A DNA stretch of 23,164 bases from CAWUIH01 sp963922495 (GCA_963922495.1 CAWUIH010000023.1:1-23164); one strand, 5' to 3'. Positions 7,479 to 15,128 are shown, numbered from the stretch's first letter. Numbers and translations are program-made. Notes: generated from the sequence alone by a model not told the origin.

Positions 7479-8100
7479 GGATTTTCCTTTTTGCTTTAGA
7501 CCGCAGTACGGCTTGTTTAATTGCTTCCTGTCGCGCAGCTAAGGTTTCACTGGCATCTTCAGATAGTTTTGCCGCCTTATGGTTCGCTTGCTTTTCTGAG
7601 GCTAATCGTCGCAATCGGAGATTTCGGGCATTGTAACGCGCGCGCCATTTTACTGCGTTTGCCATTTTTTGTGGTTTACTGGGTTGTGTGAGAGGTAGTA
7701 TATCAATGCAATCCACTGGACAGGGTGGCAGACATAATTCGCAACCCGTGCAAGCATCAGTGATAACTGTATGCATTTGCTTCGCTGCACCAATGATAGC
7801 ATCCGTAGGGCAGGCTTGAATGCATTTGGTACAGCCAATACAGGTATCTTCTTGAATTATAGCAACGGTTTCAGGACGTGCCTTTTCTTCCATTTCAGTA
7901 ATGTAGGGAGTTGCATCTTGGTGAGTCATTTTTGCTAGCTGCTGCAGTGTTTCAACGCCACCAGGCAGACAACGGTTGATACTTTCATGCTCATTCACAA
8001 TAGCCTCTGCATAAGGGCGGCACCCTTGATATTGGCACAATTGACATTGTGTTTGCGGTAGTAGGGCATCAATTTTATTAATAAGGGCTTCTTTACTCAT
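7471..8100 (-). CDS. rnfB: RnfB-like soluble ferredoxin protein, orphan
   Basis: A 209-residue iron-sulfur protein with the cluster-binding part of RnfB/RsxB. The first cluster site is C19-x2-C22-x4-C27-x16-C44 (the Fe-S domain of RnfB). Two ferredoxin-type [4Fe-4S] motifs follow: Cys87/90/93/97 and Cys117/120/123/127. The hydrophobic N-terminal membrane anchor of classical RnfB is absent: the protein starts MSKEALINKIDALLP, directly at the Fe-S domain. The C-terminal 60 residues are basic and Ala/Lys/Arg-rich. None of rnfA, C, D, G or E is adjacent, although the flanking nth is the gene that usually closes that operon. A soluble electron carrier, for example to the Fe-S protein Nth or another partner, is speculation. 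It overlaps metG by ATGA. Confidence 0.88.
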   Translation of the reverse strand: MSKEALINKIDALLPQTQCQLCQYQGCRPYAEAIVNEHESINRCLPGGVETLQQLAKMTHQDATPYITEMEEKARPETVAIIQEDTCIGCTKCIQACPTDAIIGAAKQMHTVITDACTGCELCLPPCPVDCIDILPLTQPSKPQKMANAVKWRARYNARNLRLRRLASEKQANHKAAKLSEDASETLAARQEAIKQAVLRSKAKRKIHG

Positions 8101-9728
8101 TGTTTTAAAGCATTCAGTTGTTCGGGTTGAATGCGCTGCATTAAAGGTTTAAATTGATTAATTGGATGGTTAAGTAATGGGGTATGAATATTTTTCCAGC
8201 TTAATGCATCGCAATTTAAAAAATTTTCTACAGCAATCGCAGTTTCTGGTAATATTGGTTTTAAGTACGTTGATAGTATTTTAAATAGATTCAATCCCTG
8301 AGTACAAACCAGTTGTATTTGTCGTTCCTCACCAATTTTTTTCGCAAGTGCCCAGGGTTTTTGTTGATCGATATATTGATTAGCGCGATCAGCAAGCGCC
8401 ATGATTTTTCGGACTGCTTTATTGTAATTTAATGATTCGAAATGTTTGGCAATTACCTCGCTAGCATTAACAAACTCTTCAAATAACTCGGTATCTGGTA
8501 ATTTGTCGGCCAATAAACCATTAAATTTTTTGGAGATAAATCCTGCCGAGCGGCTAGCAAGATTTACGTATTTCCCAACTAAATCTGCATTAACTCTTAG
8601 AGCAAAGTCCTGTAAGTTTAGGTCAATATCTTCAACCTGATTATTAAGCTTTGCTGAGAAATAATAGCGTAGATATTCTGGTTTTAGATGTGATAGATAT
8701 TTTCGTGCTTCAATAAAAGTACCACGTGATTTAGACATTTTTTCGCCGTTGATCGTCAGGTAACCGTGTACGAAAATAGCCGTTGGCAGGCGATAGTTAA
8801 TGCCACTTAGCATGGCGGGCCAGAATAGTGCGTGAAAATACACGATGTCTTTGCCCACAAAGTGATATACTTCAGCTTCACTATTTTTGTTCCAATAGGC
8901 ATCAAAGGCAATATTTGCATTCTTTTCTGCAAGGTTTTTGAGGCTGGCTAAATAGCCAATGGGCGCATCTAGCCAGACATAAAAATATTTGTCAGCTTGG
9001 TTGGGAATTTGAAAACCGAAGTAGGGCTTGTCACGAGAAATATTCCAGGGGCGTAAGCCAGAATTAAACCACTCTTTCAATTTGTTGGCGACTTCTGGTT
9101 GTAAATGACCAGCATTAATCCACTGTAGTAGCACTTCAGTATAACGAGCAAGTTTAAAGAATAAGTGTTCGGATTCTTTTTCAATGGGTGTGGCACCAGA
9201 AATAGTGGAAACCGCATTTTTTAACTCCGTGGGTGAATAGGTTGCACCGCAATTCTCACAAATATCGCCGTATTGATCTGCTGTGTGGCAGTGTGGGCAC
9301 GTGCCTTTAATAAAGCGATCAGGTAAAAACATATTTTTAATTGGGTCATAGGCTTGTGACACTGTTTTGCTAATGATATCGCCGTTTTGAAGCAGTTTTA
9401 GATAAATTTGTTCGGCGAGTGTTTTATTTTCTGTTGAGTGAGTGGTGTGAAAGTTATCGAATTCCACTAAAAAATCGTTAAAATCTTGGAGGTGTGCTTG
9501 TTGCATTTGATTGACGAGTTCATCAGGGGTGATGCACTCTTTTTCGGCGCGTATCATGATAGCAGTGCCGTGTGCGTCCTCGCCACACAGATACAAACAA
9601 TGATGACCACGCATTCTTTGAAATCGGACCCAAATATCTGCTTGTGTGTATTCAACGATGTGTCCAAGATGGATTGGTCCATTAGCGTAGGGCAGTGCAG
9701 CAGTAACTAAGATCTGACGTTTATTCAT
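8097..9728 (-). CDS. metG: Methionyl-tRNA synthetase, short form
   Basis: A 543-residue class I synthetase charging tRNA-Met. The HIGH motif is HLGH at residues 20-23 (PYANGPIHLGH) and KMSKS is intact near residue 331. The zinc knuckle CPHCHTADQYGDICENCGATYSPTE is of the E. coli type. The protein ends after the anticodon-binding helical domain and lacks the C-terminal tRNA-binding (Trbp111/EMAP-like) dimerisation domain that takes E. coli MetG to 677 residues; such short forms are known in other bacteria. It is the first gene of the metG-rnfB-nth-DUF1841 unit. No Shine-Dalgarno precedes the ATG, and the -10 element ends only 8 bases upstream, so the mRNA may be almost leaderless. Confidence 0.97.
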   Translation of the reverse strand: MNKRQILVTAALPYANGPIHLGHIVEYTQADIWVRFQRMRGHHCLYLCGEDAHGTAIMIRAEKECITPDELVNQMQQAHLQDFNDFLVEFDNFHTTHSTENKTLAEQIYLKLLQNGDIISKTVSQAYDPIKNMFLPDRFIKGTCPHCHTADQYGDICENCGATYSPTELKNAVSTISGATPIEKESEHLFFKLARYTEVLLQWINAGHLQPEVANKLKEWFNSGLRPWNISRDKPYFGFQIPNQADKYFYVWLDAPIGYLASLKNLAEKNANIAFDAYWNKNSEAEVYHFVGKDIVYFHALFWPAMLSGINYRLPTAIFVHGYLTINGEKMSKSRGTFIEARKYLSHLKPEYLRYYFSAKLNNQVEDIDLNLQDFALRVNADLVGKYVNLASRSAGFISKKFNGLLADKLPDTELFEEFVNASEVIAKHFESLNYNKAVRKIMALADRANQYIDQQKPWALAKKIGEERQIQLVCTQGLNLFKILSTYLKPILPETAIAVENFLNCDALSWKNIHTPLLNHPINQFKPLMQRIQPEQLNALKQ

Positions 9729-9736
9729 AGCAGAGC

Positions 9737-9765
9737 ACTATACTGATCTGTTTGATTTTAGACAA
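9737..9765 (-). promoter_or_regulatory. Sigma-70 promoter of metG, nearly leaderless
   Basis: Read on the minus strand: TTGTCT (9765-9760), exactly 17 bp, then TATAGT (9742-9737). A start site seven bases downstream would fall at about 9730, two bases before the metG ATG at 9728. There is no GGAG-like site in between. Confidence 0.65.
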
Positions 9766-9790
9766 GTGTTGTAGCAAGTTCAAAGTGCGA

Positions 9791-9799
9791 TGTGATAAT
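9791..9799 (+). promoter_or_regulatory. Probable extended -10 promoter of mrp-dcd
   Basis: TGT followed by GATAAT (9794-9799) lies 35 bp before the mrp ATG; the -35 region is weak. It shares the 106-bp divergent region with the metG promoter. Confidence 0.4.
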
Positions 9800-9834
9800 A
9801 TGCAAGCCATTTATTGGATTGATTAGGTTTACAT

Positions 9835-10698
9835 ATGCGACAAAAGTTGATGAATCGTGACATCCATTCACACACGACCCAGTCGAATGTGAGGCCACTG
9901 CAAAGTATAAAAAATATTTTTGTGGTTGGTTCTGGTAAAGGGGGTGTGGGTAAGTCAACCACAGCAGTTAACATCGCTGCCGCACTTAAGCAGTTGGGTG
10001 CGCGAGTTGGGTTGTTAGATGCCGATATTTACGGACCCAATCAACCAATCATGTTGGGGAAAAGTGAAAAACCGGCTACCAACGATGATAATCGCCTAAT
10101 CCCCCTTGAGATTAATGGTATTCAATCAATGTCTATTGGGTATTTAGTGGGAAAAGAAACCGCTATGGTGTGGCGTGGTCCGATGATTAGCAAGGCGTTG
10201 GAACAACTGTTATTCGACACTGCGTGGCAGGATTTGGATTATCTGATCATCGATTTACCGCCAGGCACGGGAGACATCCCCTTGACATTAGCAAAAAAAG
10301 CGCCACTGGTTGGTGCCGTGGTCGTGACAACCCCACAGGATGTGGCGTTAATTGATGCTAGAAAAGCACTAGCGATGTTTGAAAAATTAAATATTAGTGT
10401 ATTAGGTATTATTGAAAACATGTCAACACACATTTGTTCGCAGTGTGGTCACGAAGAAGCTATTTTTGGCTCAGGTGGTGGTGCGGCAATGGCCAGTACC
10501 AATGAAATAACACTGCTAGGTGAGATCCCGTTAGATATTCATGTCCGCCAGCATGCTGATCAGGGTGAACCGATTGCAGATGTTGTGGACAATCCAGTTG
10601 CTCGGCGTTATGAAGAAATCGCACTAAAATTAGCAGAAATTATTGCGCAAAAGCCAAAAAATTATGCACTTAAATTTCCCAAAATAGTGGTTGAATAA
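9835..10698 (+). CDS. mrp: Mrp/ApbC family Fe-S cluster carrier ATPase
   Basis: A 287-residue P-loop ATPase of the Mrp/NBP35 family that binds and transfers Fe-S clusters to apoproteins. The deviant Walker A is GKGGVGKST (VVGSGKGGVGKSTTAVN), followed by LLDADIYGPNQP, the Walker B-like LIIDLPPGTGD, and the cluster-binding CxxC in HICSQCGHEE. It is shorter than E. coli Mrp (369) because the N-terminal MIP18/DUF59 domain is missing; about 25 unconserved residues precede the ATPase. The ATG at 9835 has a weak AGG six bases upstream; an ATG at 9850 is also possible. It is followed after 14 bp by dcd. Neighbouring genes include Fe-S clients (nth, rnfB, acnA), though this may be chance. Confidence 0.95.
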   Translation: MRQKLMNRDIHSHTTQSNVRPLQSIKNIFVVGSGKGGVGKSTTAVNIAAALKQLGARVGLLDADIYGPNQPIMLGKSEKPATNDDNRLIPLEINGIQSMSIGYLVGKETAMVWRGPMISKALEQLLFDTAWQDLDYLIIDLPPGTGDIPLTLAKKAPLVGAVVVTTPQDVALIDARKALAMFEKLNISVLGIIENMSTHICSQCGHEEAIFGSGGGAAMASTNEITLLGEIPLDIHVRQHADQGEPIADVVDNPVARRYEEIALKLAEIIAQKPKNYALKFPKIVVE

Positions 10699-10712
10699 TA
10701 GGAGGTTCGGTT

Positions 10713-11279
10713 ATGTCGATTAAGGCAGATACTTGGATACGCACAATGGTGGAACAGCATCAGATGATAACCCCATTTGCGCCGCAGCAAATTCGTGAAA
10801 ATCACAATGGGAAAATTATTTCGTATGGAACTTCAAGTTATGGCTACGATGTACGTTGCGCTACGGAATTTAAAATATTTACAAATATCAACTCAGCGGT
10901 GGTTGATCCTAAAGACTTTGACGCGGGTAGTTTTATCGATGTAACGACGAACGTATGTATTATTCCACCCAATTCGTTTGTGTTAGCGCGTACAGTCGAA
11001 TATTTCAAAATACCACGTAATGTACTCACGATTTGTTTAGGTAAATCAACTTATGCCCGCTGTGGTATCATTGTTAACGTTACTCCTTTGGAACCAGAAT
11101 GGGAAGGCCACGTTACCTTAGAATTTTCGAATACCACTAACTTGCCAGCGAAAATCTACGCTAACGAGGGGGTAGCTCAAATGGTTTTCTTGGAATCAGA
11201 TCAGATTTGTGAAGTTTCTTATAAAGATCGCAGAGGAAAATATCAAGGGCAACAGGGTGTGACATTGCCAGAAGCGTAG
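10713..11279 (+). CDS. dcd: dCTP deaminase
   Basis: A 188-residue trimeric enzyme that deaminates dCTP to dUTP, the main source of dUMP for thymidylate in many gammaproteobacteria. Characteristic segments are ISYGTSSYGYDVR, GKSTYARCGI (Ser112 and Arg116) and PLEPEWEGHVTLEFSN, with catalytic Glu137; the numbering is one off that of E. coli Dcd, and the length is close to the usual 193. The C-terminal KYQGQQGVTLP matches the lid segment that closes over the nucleotide. The Glu-Gly-His arrangement fits a monofunctional deaminase. A near-perfect TAGGAGG Shine-Dalgarno lies 6 bases before the ATG. It is co-transcribed with mrp; rnpB starts about 50 bp later on the same strand with its own -10. Confidence 0.97.
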   Translation: MSIKADTWIRTMVEQHQMITPFAPQQIRENHNGKIISYGTSSYGYDVRCATEFKIFTNINSAVVDPKDFDAGSFIDVTTNVCIIPPNSFVLARTVEYFKIPRNVLTICLGKSTYARCGIIVNVTPLEPEWEGHVTLEFSNTTNLPAKIYANEGVAQMVFLESDQICEVSYKDRRGKYQGQQGVTLPEA

Positions 11280-11316
11280 CTGCGTCATTGTGGGTGCAAC
11301 GTACTTTTTGTTGTCG

Positions 11317-11322
11317 TATAAT
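11317..11322 (+). promoter_or_regulatory. -10 element of rnpB
   Basis: A perfect TATAAT ends 8 bases before the first base of the P1 helix of RNase P RNA (11331), so transcription would start at about 11329. The -35 region is weak (GTGCAA at 17 bp spacing). Confidence 0.7.
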
Positions 11323-11328
11323 TGAACG

Positions 11329-11700
11329 CTGAGCCAACTAAACAGTCGCTCTTACTTACAGTGAGAGAGGAAAGTCCGGGCTCCATAGGGCAGAGTGCCA
11401 GGTAATCCCTGGGAGGTGTGAGCCTACGGAAAGTGCAACAGAAAGTATACCGCCGCGCAGCTCGCCATTTGCTTCAAATATGTGCGCTGTGAGGTAAGGT
11501 TGAAATGGTGCGGTAAGAGCGCACCGCGTGTTTGGTAACAAATACGGCGATGGTAAACCCCACTCGGAGCAAGGCCAAATAGGAATCCACTGCCACGTGG
11601 CCCACGTGTGGGATTCGGGTAGGCTGCTAGAGGTGTGTGGTGACGCACATTCGAGATAGATGACTGTTCACGACAGAACCCGGCTTATCGGTTGGCTCTT
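11329..11700 (+). ncRNA. rnpB: RNase P RNA, bacterial class A
   Basis: The catalytic RNA of RNase P, which makes the mature 5' ends of tRNAs. It is recognised by near-identical universal segments: GAGGAAAGTCCGGGCTCCAT after 11367, AGGGCAGAGTGCCAGGTAA, GTGCAACAGAAAG, the GGTGCGGTAAGAGCGCACCG stem near 11510, CGGAGCAAGGCCAAATAG, and the 3' block CACGACAGAACCCGGCTTAT. The ends pair as P1: GAGCCAAC (11331-11338) with GTTGGCTC (11691-11698). Order and about 370-nt length match class A. Reading frames drawn through this region on the minus strand are not genes. The 3' end runs straight into a dispersed palindromic repeat that may serve as its terminator. Confidence 0.98.
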
Positions 11701-11872
11701 TTAACCTAGAAAAAACAGTTGAGCGCGATTAAATGGTGTAACAGATTGATTGAGATCGCGTAATAAAAATTTTCGATGTCACCTTGTTGGTGATGAGAAA
11801 AATTTTTATATAGCGAGATGAATCAGGATGGTATGCCAGAAATCGTGATCCAACCACTTTTTCTAGGTTTAA
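11699..11872. repeat. Dispersed palindromic repeat, long copy (B), about 173 bp
   Basis: The ends are AACCTAGAAAAA (from 11703) and TTTTTCTAGGTTTAA (to 11872). The whole unit can fold on itself: the left half and the reverse complement of the right half share AACCTAGAAAAA, CGATT, TGATT, TAAAAATTTT and finally TCACC around a TTGTT loop near 11785. It fills the space between convergent rnpB and acnA, starts at the end of the rnpB P1 helix, and its last bases include the acnA stop codon (TAA on the minus strand, 11871-11869). It shares a 27-bp core (25 identical) with the copy at 4494-4520. It may act as a bidirectional terminator (inference). No open frame of note. Confidence 0.8.
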
Positions 11873-14535
11873 CACAACATATTTCGCAGTACATATTGTA
11901 AGATGCCGCCATTACGAAAATATTTCATTTCGTTGGAAGTATCAATGCGACATAATACACTCACTGTTTCTTCAGTGCCGTCCGGCCGATGAATAATCAT
12001 GCTGATTTCATCCCTGGGTTCAAGTGCATCGTTAATGCCAATAATATCAATCAACTCATCACCCTTGAGCTTTAGGGTCTCATGGTTAATACTGTTTTTA
12101 AACTGTAACGGTAACACGCCCATACCAATCAAATTAGAACGATGGATGCGTTCAAAACTTTCAGCAATTACTGCTTTAACGCCTAATAGTCGCGGTCCTT
12201 TGGCAGCCCAATCACGAGATGAGCCAGTGCCATACTCCTTTCCAGCAATAATGACTTGTGGAATATTCTCTTTTTGGTAAGCCATTGCGGCGTCATAAAT
12301 AGACAGCCGTTTACCATCAGGGAAGTGTTTGGTAAAGCCACCTTCAACGTTATTTAACATCTTATTACGAATACGAATATTTCCAAAGGTGCCGCGCATT
12401 AGCACTTCGTGATTTCCGCGTCGAGAACCAAAGGAATTAAAGTCTTTAATATTAATGCCATGATTCATTAAATATTGTCCGGCAGGGCTATCCGCTTTGA
12501 TGGCACCGGCAGGAGAAATATGATCAGTGGTAACGCTGTCGCCAAAAATAGCGAGGATTCGTGCATCTTTGATGTCAGCAATTTTTTCAGGTTTTAAGGA
12601 CATATTTTCAAAAAATGGTGCTTTACGAACGTACGTAGAGGTGTCTTGCCATTCAAAGGTTTTACCAGTAGGTACAGTGATGGTTTGCCAACTTTGGTCT
12701 CCTTTGAAAACTGCAGCATATTCATTACGGTACATGCCTGTCTTGATTTTTTCCAAAACTTCATTAATTTCTTGGCTAGTTGGCCAAATATCTTTGAGGT
12801 AAATAGCTTCATTGCGTTCATTGGTGCCCAGTGGCTCTTGTGTGATATCAATTTTTGTTGTACCTGCTAATGCGAAAGCTACAACCAATGGTGGAGAAGC
12901 TAACCAGTTAGCTTTGACTTGTGGGTGAATGCGCCCTTCAAAATTGCGATTACCAGAGAGCACGCCGGATACAATAAGATCATTTTCTGAGATGGTCTTA
13001 GATACGATATCGGGGAGTGGGCCGGAATTGCCGATACAGGTGGTACACCCATAGCCAACCAAGTAGAATCCGACGGCCTCAAGATATTTGAGTAAATCGG
13101 CAGCTTGCAAATAATCAGTGACTACTTTAGATCCGGGCGCAAGTGATGTTTTTACCCAGGGTTTTTGTTTTAATCCTTTTTCAACCGCTTTTTTAGCTAG
13201 CAAACCGGCGGCCAGCATTACACTGGGATTGGATGTATTGGTGCAACTGGTAATTGCAGCGATAACAACATCTCCGTGGTGCATGTTGAAATCATCGTTA
13301 GTGGGAAATGTTTGTTCTAATTGATTTGCTTTTTGATTTTGAGTAATTATTTCAGAAGTCTTTTCTTTTAATTCAGTAAGTAATACTCGGTCTTGAGGTC
13401 TTTTGGGACCGGCAACCGAAGGTTTAACGGTGGCAAGGTCCAATGTTAGCGTATCGCTGAAAATCGGTTCGGGGGCGTCGCTATCGTACCAAGTGCCTTG
13501 GGCTCTAGAATAAGCTTCGACCAGTGCAATCACTTCTGGATCACGCCCAGTTAATTCAAAATATTTAATTGTTTCAGCATCAATGGGGAACAATCCACAC
13601 GTCGCGCCGTATTCCGGTGCCATGTTACTGATGGTGGCGCGATCAGCTAAAGGTAATTCCGCGAGCCCTGAACCATAATATTCGACAAATTTGCCAACAA
13701 CACCTTTATTGCGGAGCATTTCTGTGACCGTTAATACGAGATCGGTAGCAGTGACTCCTTCGCGCAATTTACCTTCGAACTTAAAGCCAATAACCTCAGG
13801 AATCAACATTGAAATCGGTTGACCTAAAATGGCCGCTTCGGCTTCAATGCCGCCAACACCCCAGCCAAGAGCGCCTAAGCCATTAATCATTGTGGTATGG
13901 CTATCCGTTCCTACAAGGGTGTCGGGATAAGCATACAGTTTGCCGTCGTGCTCACCTGACCAGACACCTCGTCCGATATACTCAAGATTAACTTGGTGAC
14001 AAATACCAGTTCCAGGCGGTACCAATCGAAAATTGTCGAACGATTGCTGACCCCACTTTAAAAAGGTGTACCTTTCTTGATTACGATACATTTCAATTTG
14101 CACATTTCTGTCGAATGATTGTTTATTGCCAAACTCATCGACTTGGACAGAGTGATCAATGATTAAGTCAACCGGGCATTGAGGATTAATTTTCTCGGGA
14201 TCGCCGCCCATTTTAACCATCGCATCACGCATTACGGCTAAATCGACTACAGCAGGGACGCCGGTAAAATCTTGCATCAATACTCTGCTGGGGCGGTGAG
14301 CAATTTCTTTAGACGACTTTTTTTTCTCTAACCATTCAGAAAAAGCCATGATGTCTTCATTAGTGACGGTTTCACCGTCTTCATGACGTAACTGGTTTTC
14401 GAGTAAAATTTTCAATGAGTACGGGAGGCGACTAATATTAATTAGCCCAGCTTGTTCTGCTGCAGGTAGGCTGTGATAAAGATATTTCTTACCGTTTACG
14501 TTTAACTCTTTTAATGATTTAAAGCTATTTGGCAC
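11869..14535 (-). CDS. acnA: Aconitate hydratase A (AcnA/IRP1 type)
   Basis: An 888-residue [4Fe-4S] enzyme that isomerises citrate to isocitrate in the TCA cycle. The cluster cysteines are in AITSCTNTSNPSV (about residue 432) and GCTTCIGNSGPL (about 497 and 500). The N-terminal half holds VMQDFTGVPAVVDLA-type sequence and the DSHTTMINGLG segment. The C-terminal swivelling domain has GDSVTTDHISPAGAI, SRRGNHEVMRGTF-like sequence and GKEYGTGSSRDWAAKG. Length and order match AcnA/IRP1 rather than AcnB. The start is a GTG at 14535 preceded by GTGGGGG; no better ATG lies near it, and the encoded N-terminus (LNVNGKKYLYHSLPAAE) is conserved. The stop lies inside a repeat element. It is a single gene, with copies of the same repeat family on both sides. 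Confidence 0.97.
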   Translation of the reverse strand: MPNSFKSLKELNVNGKKYLYHSLPAAEQAGLINISRLPYSLKILLENQLRHEDGETVTNEDIMAFSEWLEKKKSSKEIAHRPSRVLMQDFTGVPAVVDLAVMRDAMVKMGGDPEKINPQCPVDLIIDHSVQVDEFGNKQSFDRNVQIEMYRNQERYTFLKWGQQSFDNFRLVPPGTGICHQVNLEYIGRGVWSGEHDGKLYAYPDTLVGTDSHTTMINGLGALGWGVGGIEAEAAILGQPISMLIPEVIGFKFEGKLREGVTATDLVLTVTEMLRNKGVVGKFVEYYGSGLAELPLADRATISNMAPEYGATCGLFPIDAETIKYFELTGRDPEVIALVEAYSRAQGTWYDSDAPEPIFSDTLTLDLATVKPSVAGPKRPQDRVLLTELKEKTSEIITQNQKANQLEQTFPTNDDFNMHHGDVVIAAITSCTNTSNPSVMLAAGLLAKKAVEKGLKQKPWVKTSLAPGSKVVTDYLQAADLLKYLEAVGFYLVGYGCTTCIGNSGPLPDIVSKTISENDLIVSGVLSGNRNFEGRIHPQVKANWLASPPLVVAFALAGTTKIDITQEPLGTNERNEAIYLKDIWPTSQEINEVLEKIKTGMYRNEYAAVFKGDQSWQTITVPTGKTFEWQDTSTYVRKAPFFENMSLKPEKIADIKDARILAIFGDSVTTDHISPAGAIKADSPAGQYLMNHGINIKDFNSFGSRRGNHEVLMRGTFGNIRIRNKMLNNVEGGFTKHFPDGKRLSIYDAAMAYQKENIPQVIIAGKEYGTGSSRDWAAKGPRLLGVKAVIAESFERIHRSNLIGMGVLPLQFKNSINHETLKLKGDELIDIIGINDALEPRDEISMIIHRPDGTEETVSVLCRIDTSNEMKYFRNGGILQYVLRNMLC

Positions 14536-14629
14536 CTTGCTACCCCCACTAATTTATATTTCGAATAAAAAAATCGTCTAGATATTAACACAAGCAGTTT
14601 CGTTTCGCACTGTAACTGGCGTTGGCTAT

Positions 14630-14660
14630 TTAAACCTAGAAAAAGCGGTTAGATCAAGAT
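14630..14660 (+). repeat. Dispersed repeat, partial copy (C)
   Basis: TTAAACCTAGAAAAAG followed by CGGTTAGATCAAGAT matches the reverse complement of the right end of the 11842-11872 copy at 28 of 31 positions. The next 20 bases (ACTGATTGACTGATGC) resemble the inner part of that copy's left arm, so this may be an internally deleted remnant. No matching second end is clear. It lies in the 279-bp divergent gap between acnA and groES. Confidence 0.65.
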
Positions 14661-14665
14661 ACTGA

Positions 14666-14692
14666 TTGACTGATGCTTGCTTATTGTACAGT
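14666..14692 (+). promoter_or_regulatory. Possible sigma-70 promoter upstream of groESL
   Basis: TTGACT (14666-14671), a 15-bp spacer, then TACAGT (14687-14692). The spacer is short. The -35 box lies at the edge of the partial repeat copy, so the repeat may have contributed it. Confidence 0.3.
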
Positions 14693-14715
14693 ATTGAAAA
14701 ATCCTAGGGCTGCCC

Positions 14716-14743
14716 CTTGAATTTTTAGAGGCAGGCCTCATAT
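14716..14743 (+). promoter_or_regulatory. Sigma-32 (heat-shock) promoter of groESL
   Basis: CTTGAA (14716-14721), preceded by CCC, then 14 bp and CCTCATAT (14736-14743). The sigma-32 consensus is CTTGAAA, 11-16 bp, CCCCATnT. Two short palindromes overlap it: GAGGC-AG-GCCTC (14728-14739) and CTCATATGAG (14737-14746). No CIRCE (HrcA) site is seen. Confidence 0.75.
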
Positions 14744-14814
14744 GAGATAAGGACATGCCCTAATTCACAAAGGGTCTAATTTAATTTTACACCTTAGAGG
14801 AGAGGATTAATCGC

Positions 14815-15102
14815 ATGAAAATACGTGCATTAAAAAGAAAGGTGGTTGTTCTTCGTCTTGAAGATGAACGCACCTCAGCTGGTGGTATCGTAATTCCTGA
14901 TAGTGCCGCAGAGAAACCTTCACGTGGTGAAGTCATTGCGGTAGGTCCAGGTACCTATGAAAATGGTGAGCTTCAACCCGTCGATGTCAAAGTAGGTGAT
15001 CACATCTTATTTGGTAAGTATGCAGGCACAGAAGTCAAACTGGATGGCACCGAGTATATCATCATGAACGAAGATGACATTTTAGGTGTTATACAAAAGT
15101 AA
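14815..15102 (+). CDS. groES: Co-chaperonin GroES
   Basis: A 95-residue subunit of the heptameric lid of the GroEL chamber. It starts MKIRALKRKVVVLRLEDE; the mobile loop that contacts GroEL is in the ERTSAGGIVIPDSAAEKPSRGE segment, followed by the roof-forming region and a C-terminus YIIMNEDDILGVIQK typical of the family. A strong GAGGAGAGG Shine-Dalgarno precedes the ATG. It is first in the groES-groEL operon, 26 bp before groEL, behind a sigma-32-like promoter and a leader of roughly 65 bases. Confidence 0.98.
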   Translation: MKIRALKRKVVVLRLEDERTSAGGIVIPDSAAEKPSRGEVIAVGPGTYENGELQPVDVKVGDHILFGKYAGTEVKLDGTEYIIMNEDDILGVIQK

Positions 15103-15128
15103 ACATAAGTGGAATAAGAGGTAAAAAA

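Noticed and set aside
11356..11648. Minus-strand frames of 61 and 74 codons
   Set aside because: They lie entirely within the RNase P RNA gene; such frames are common false calls.
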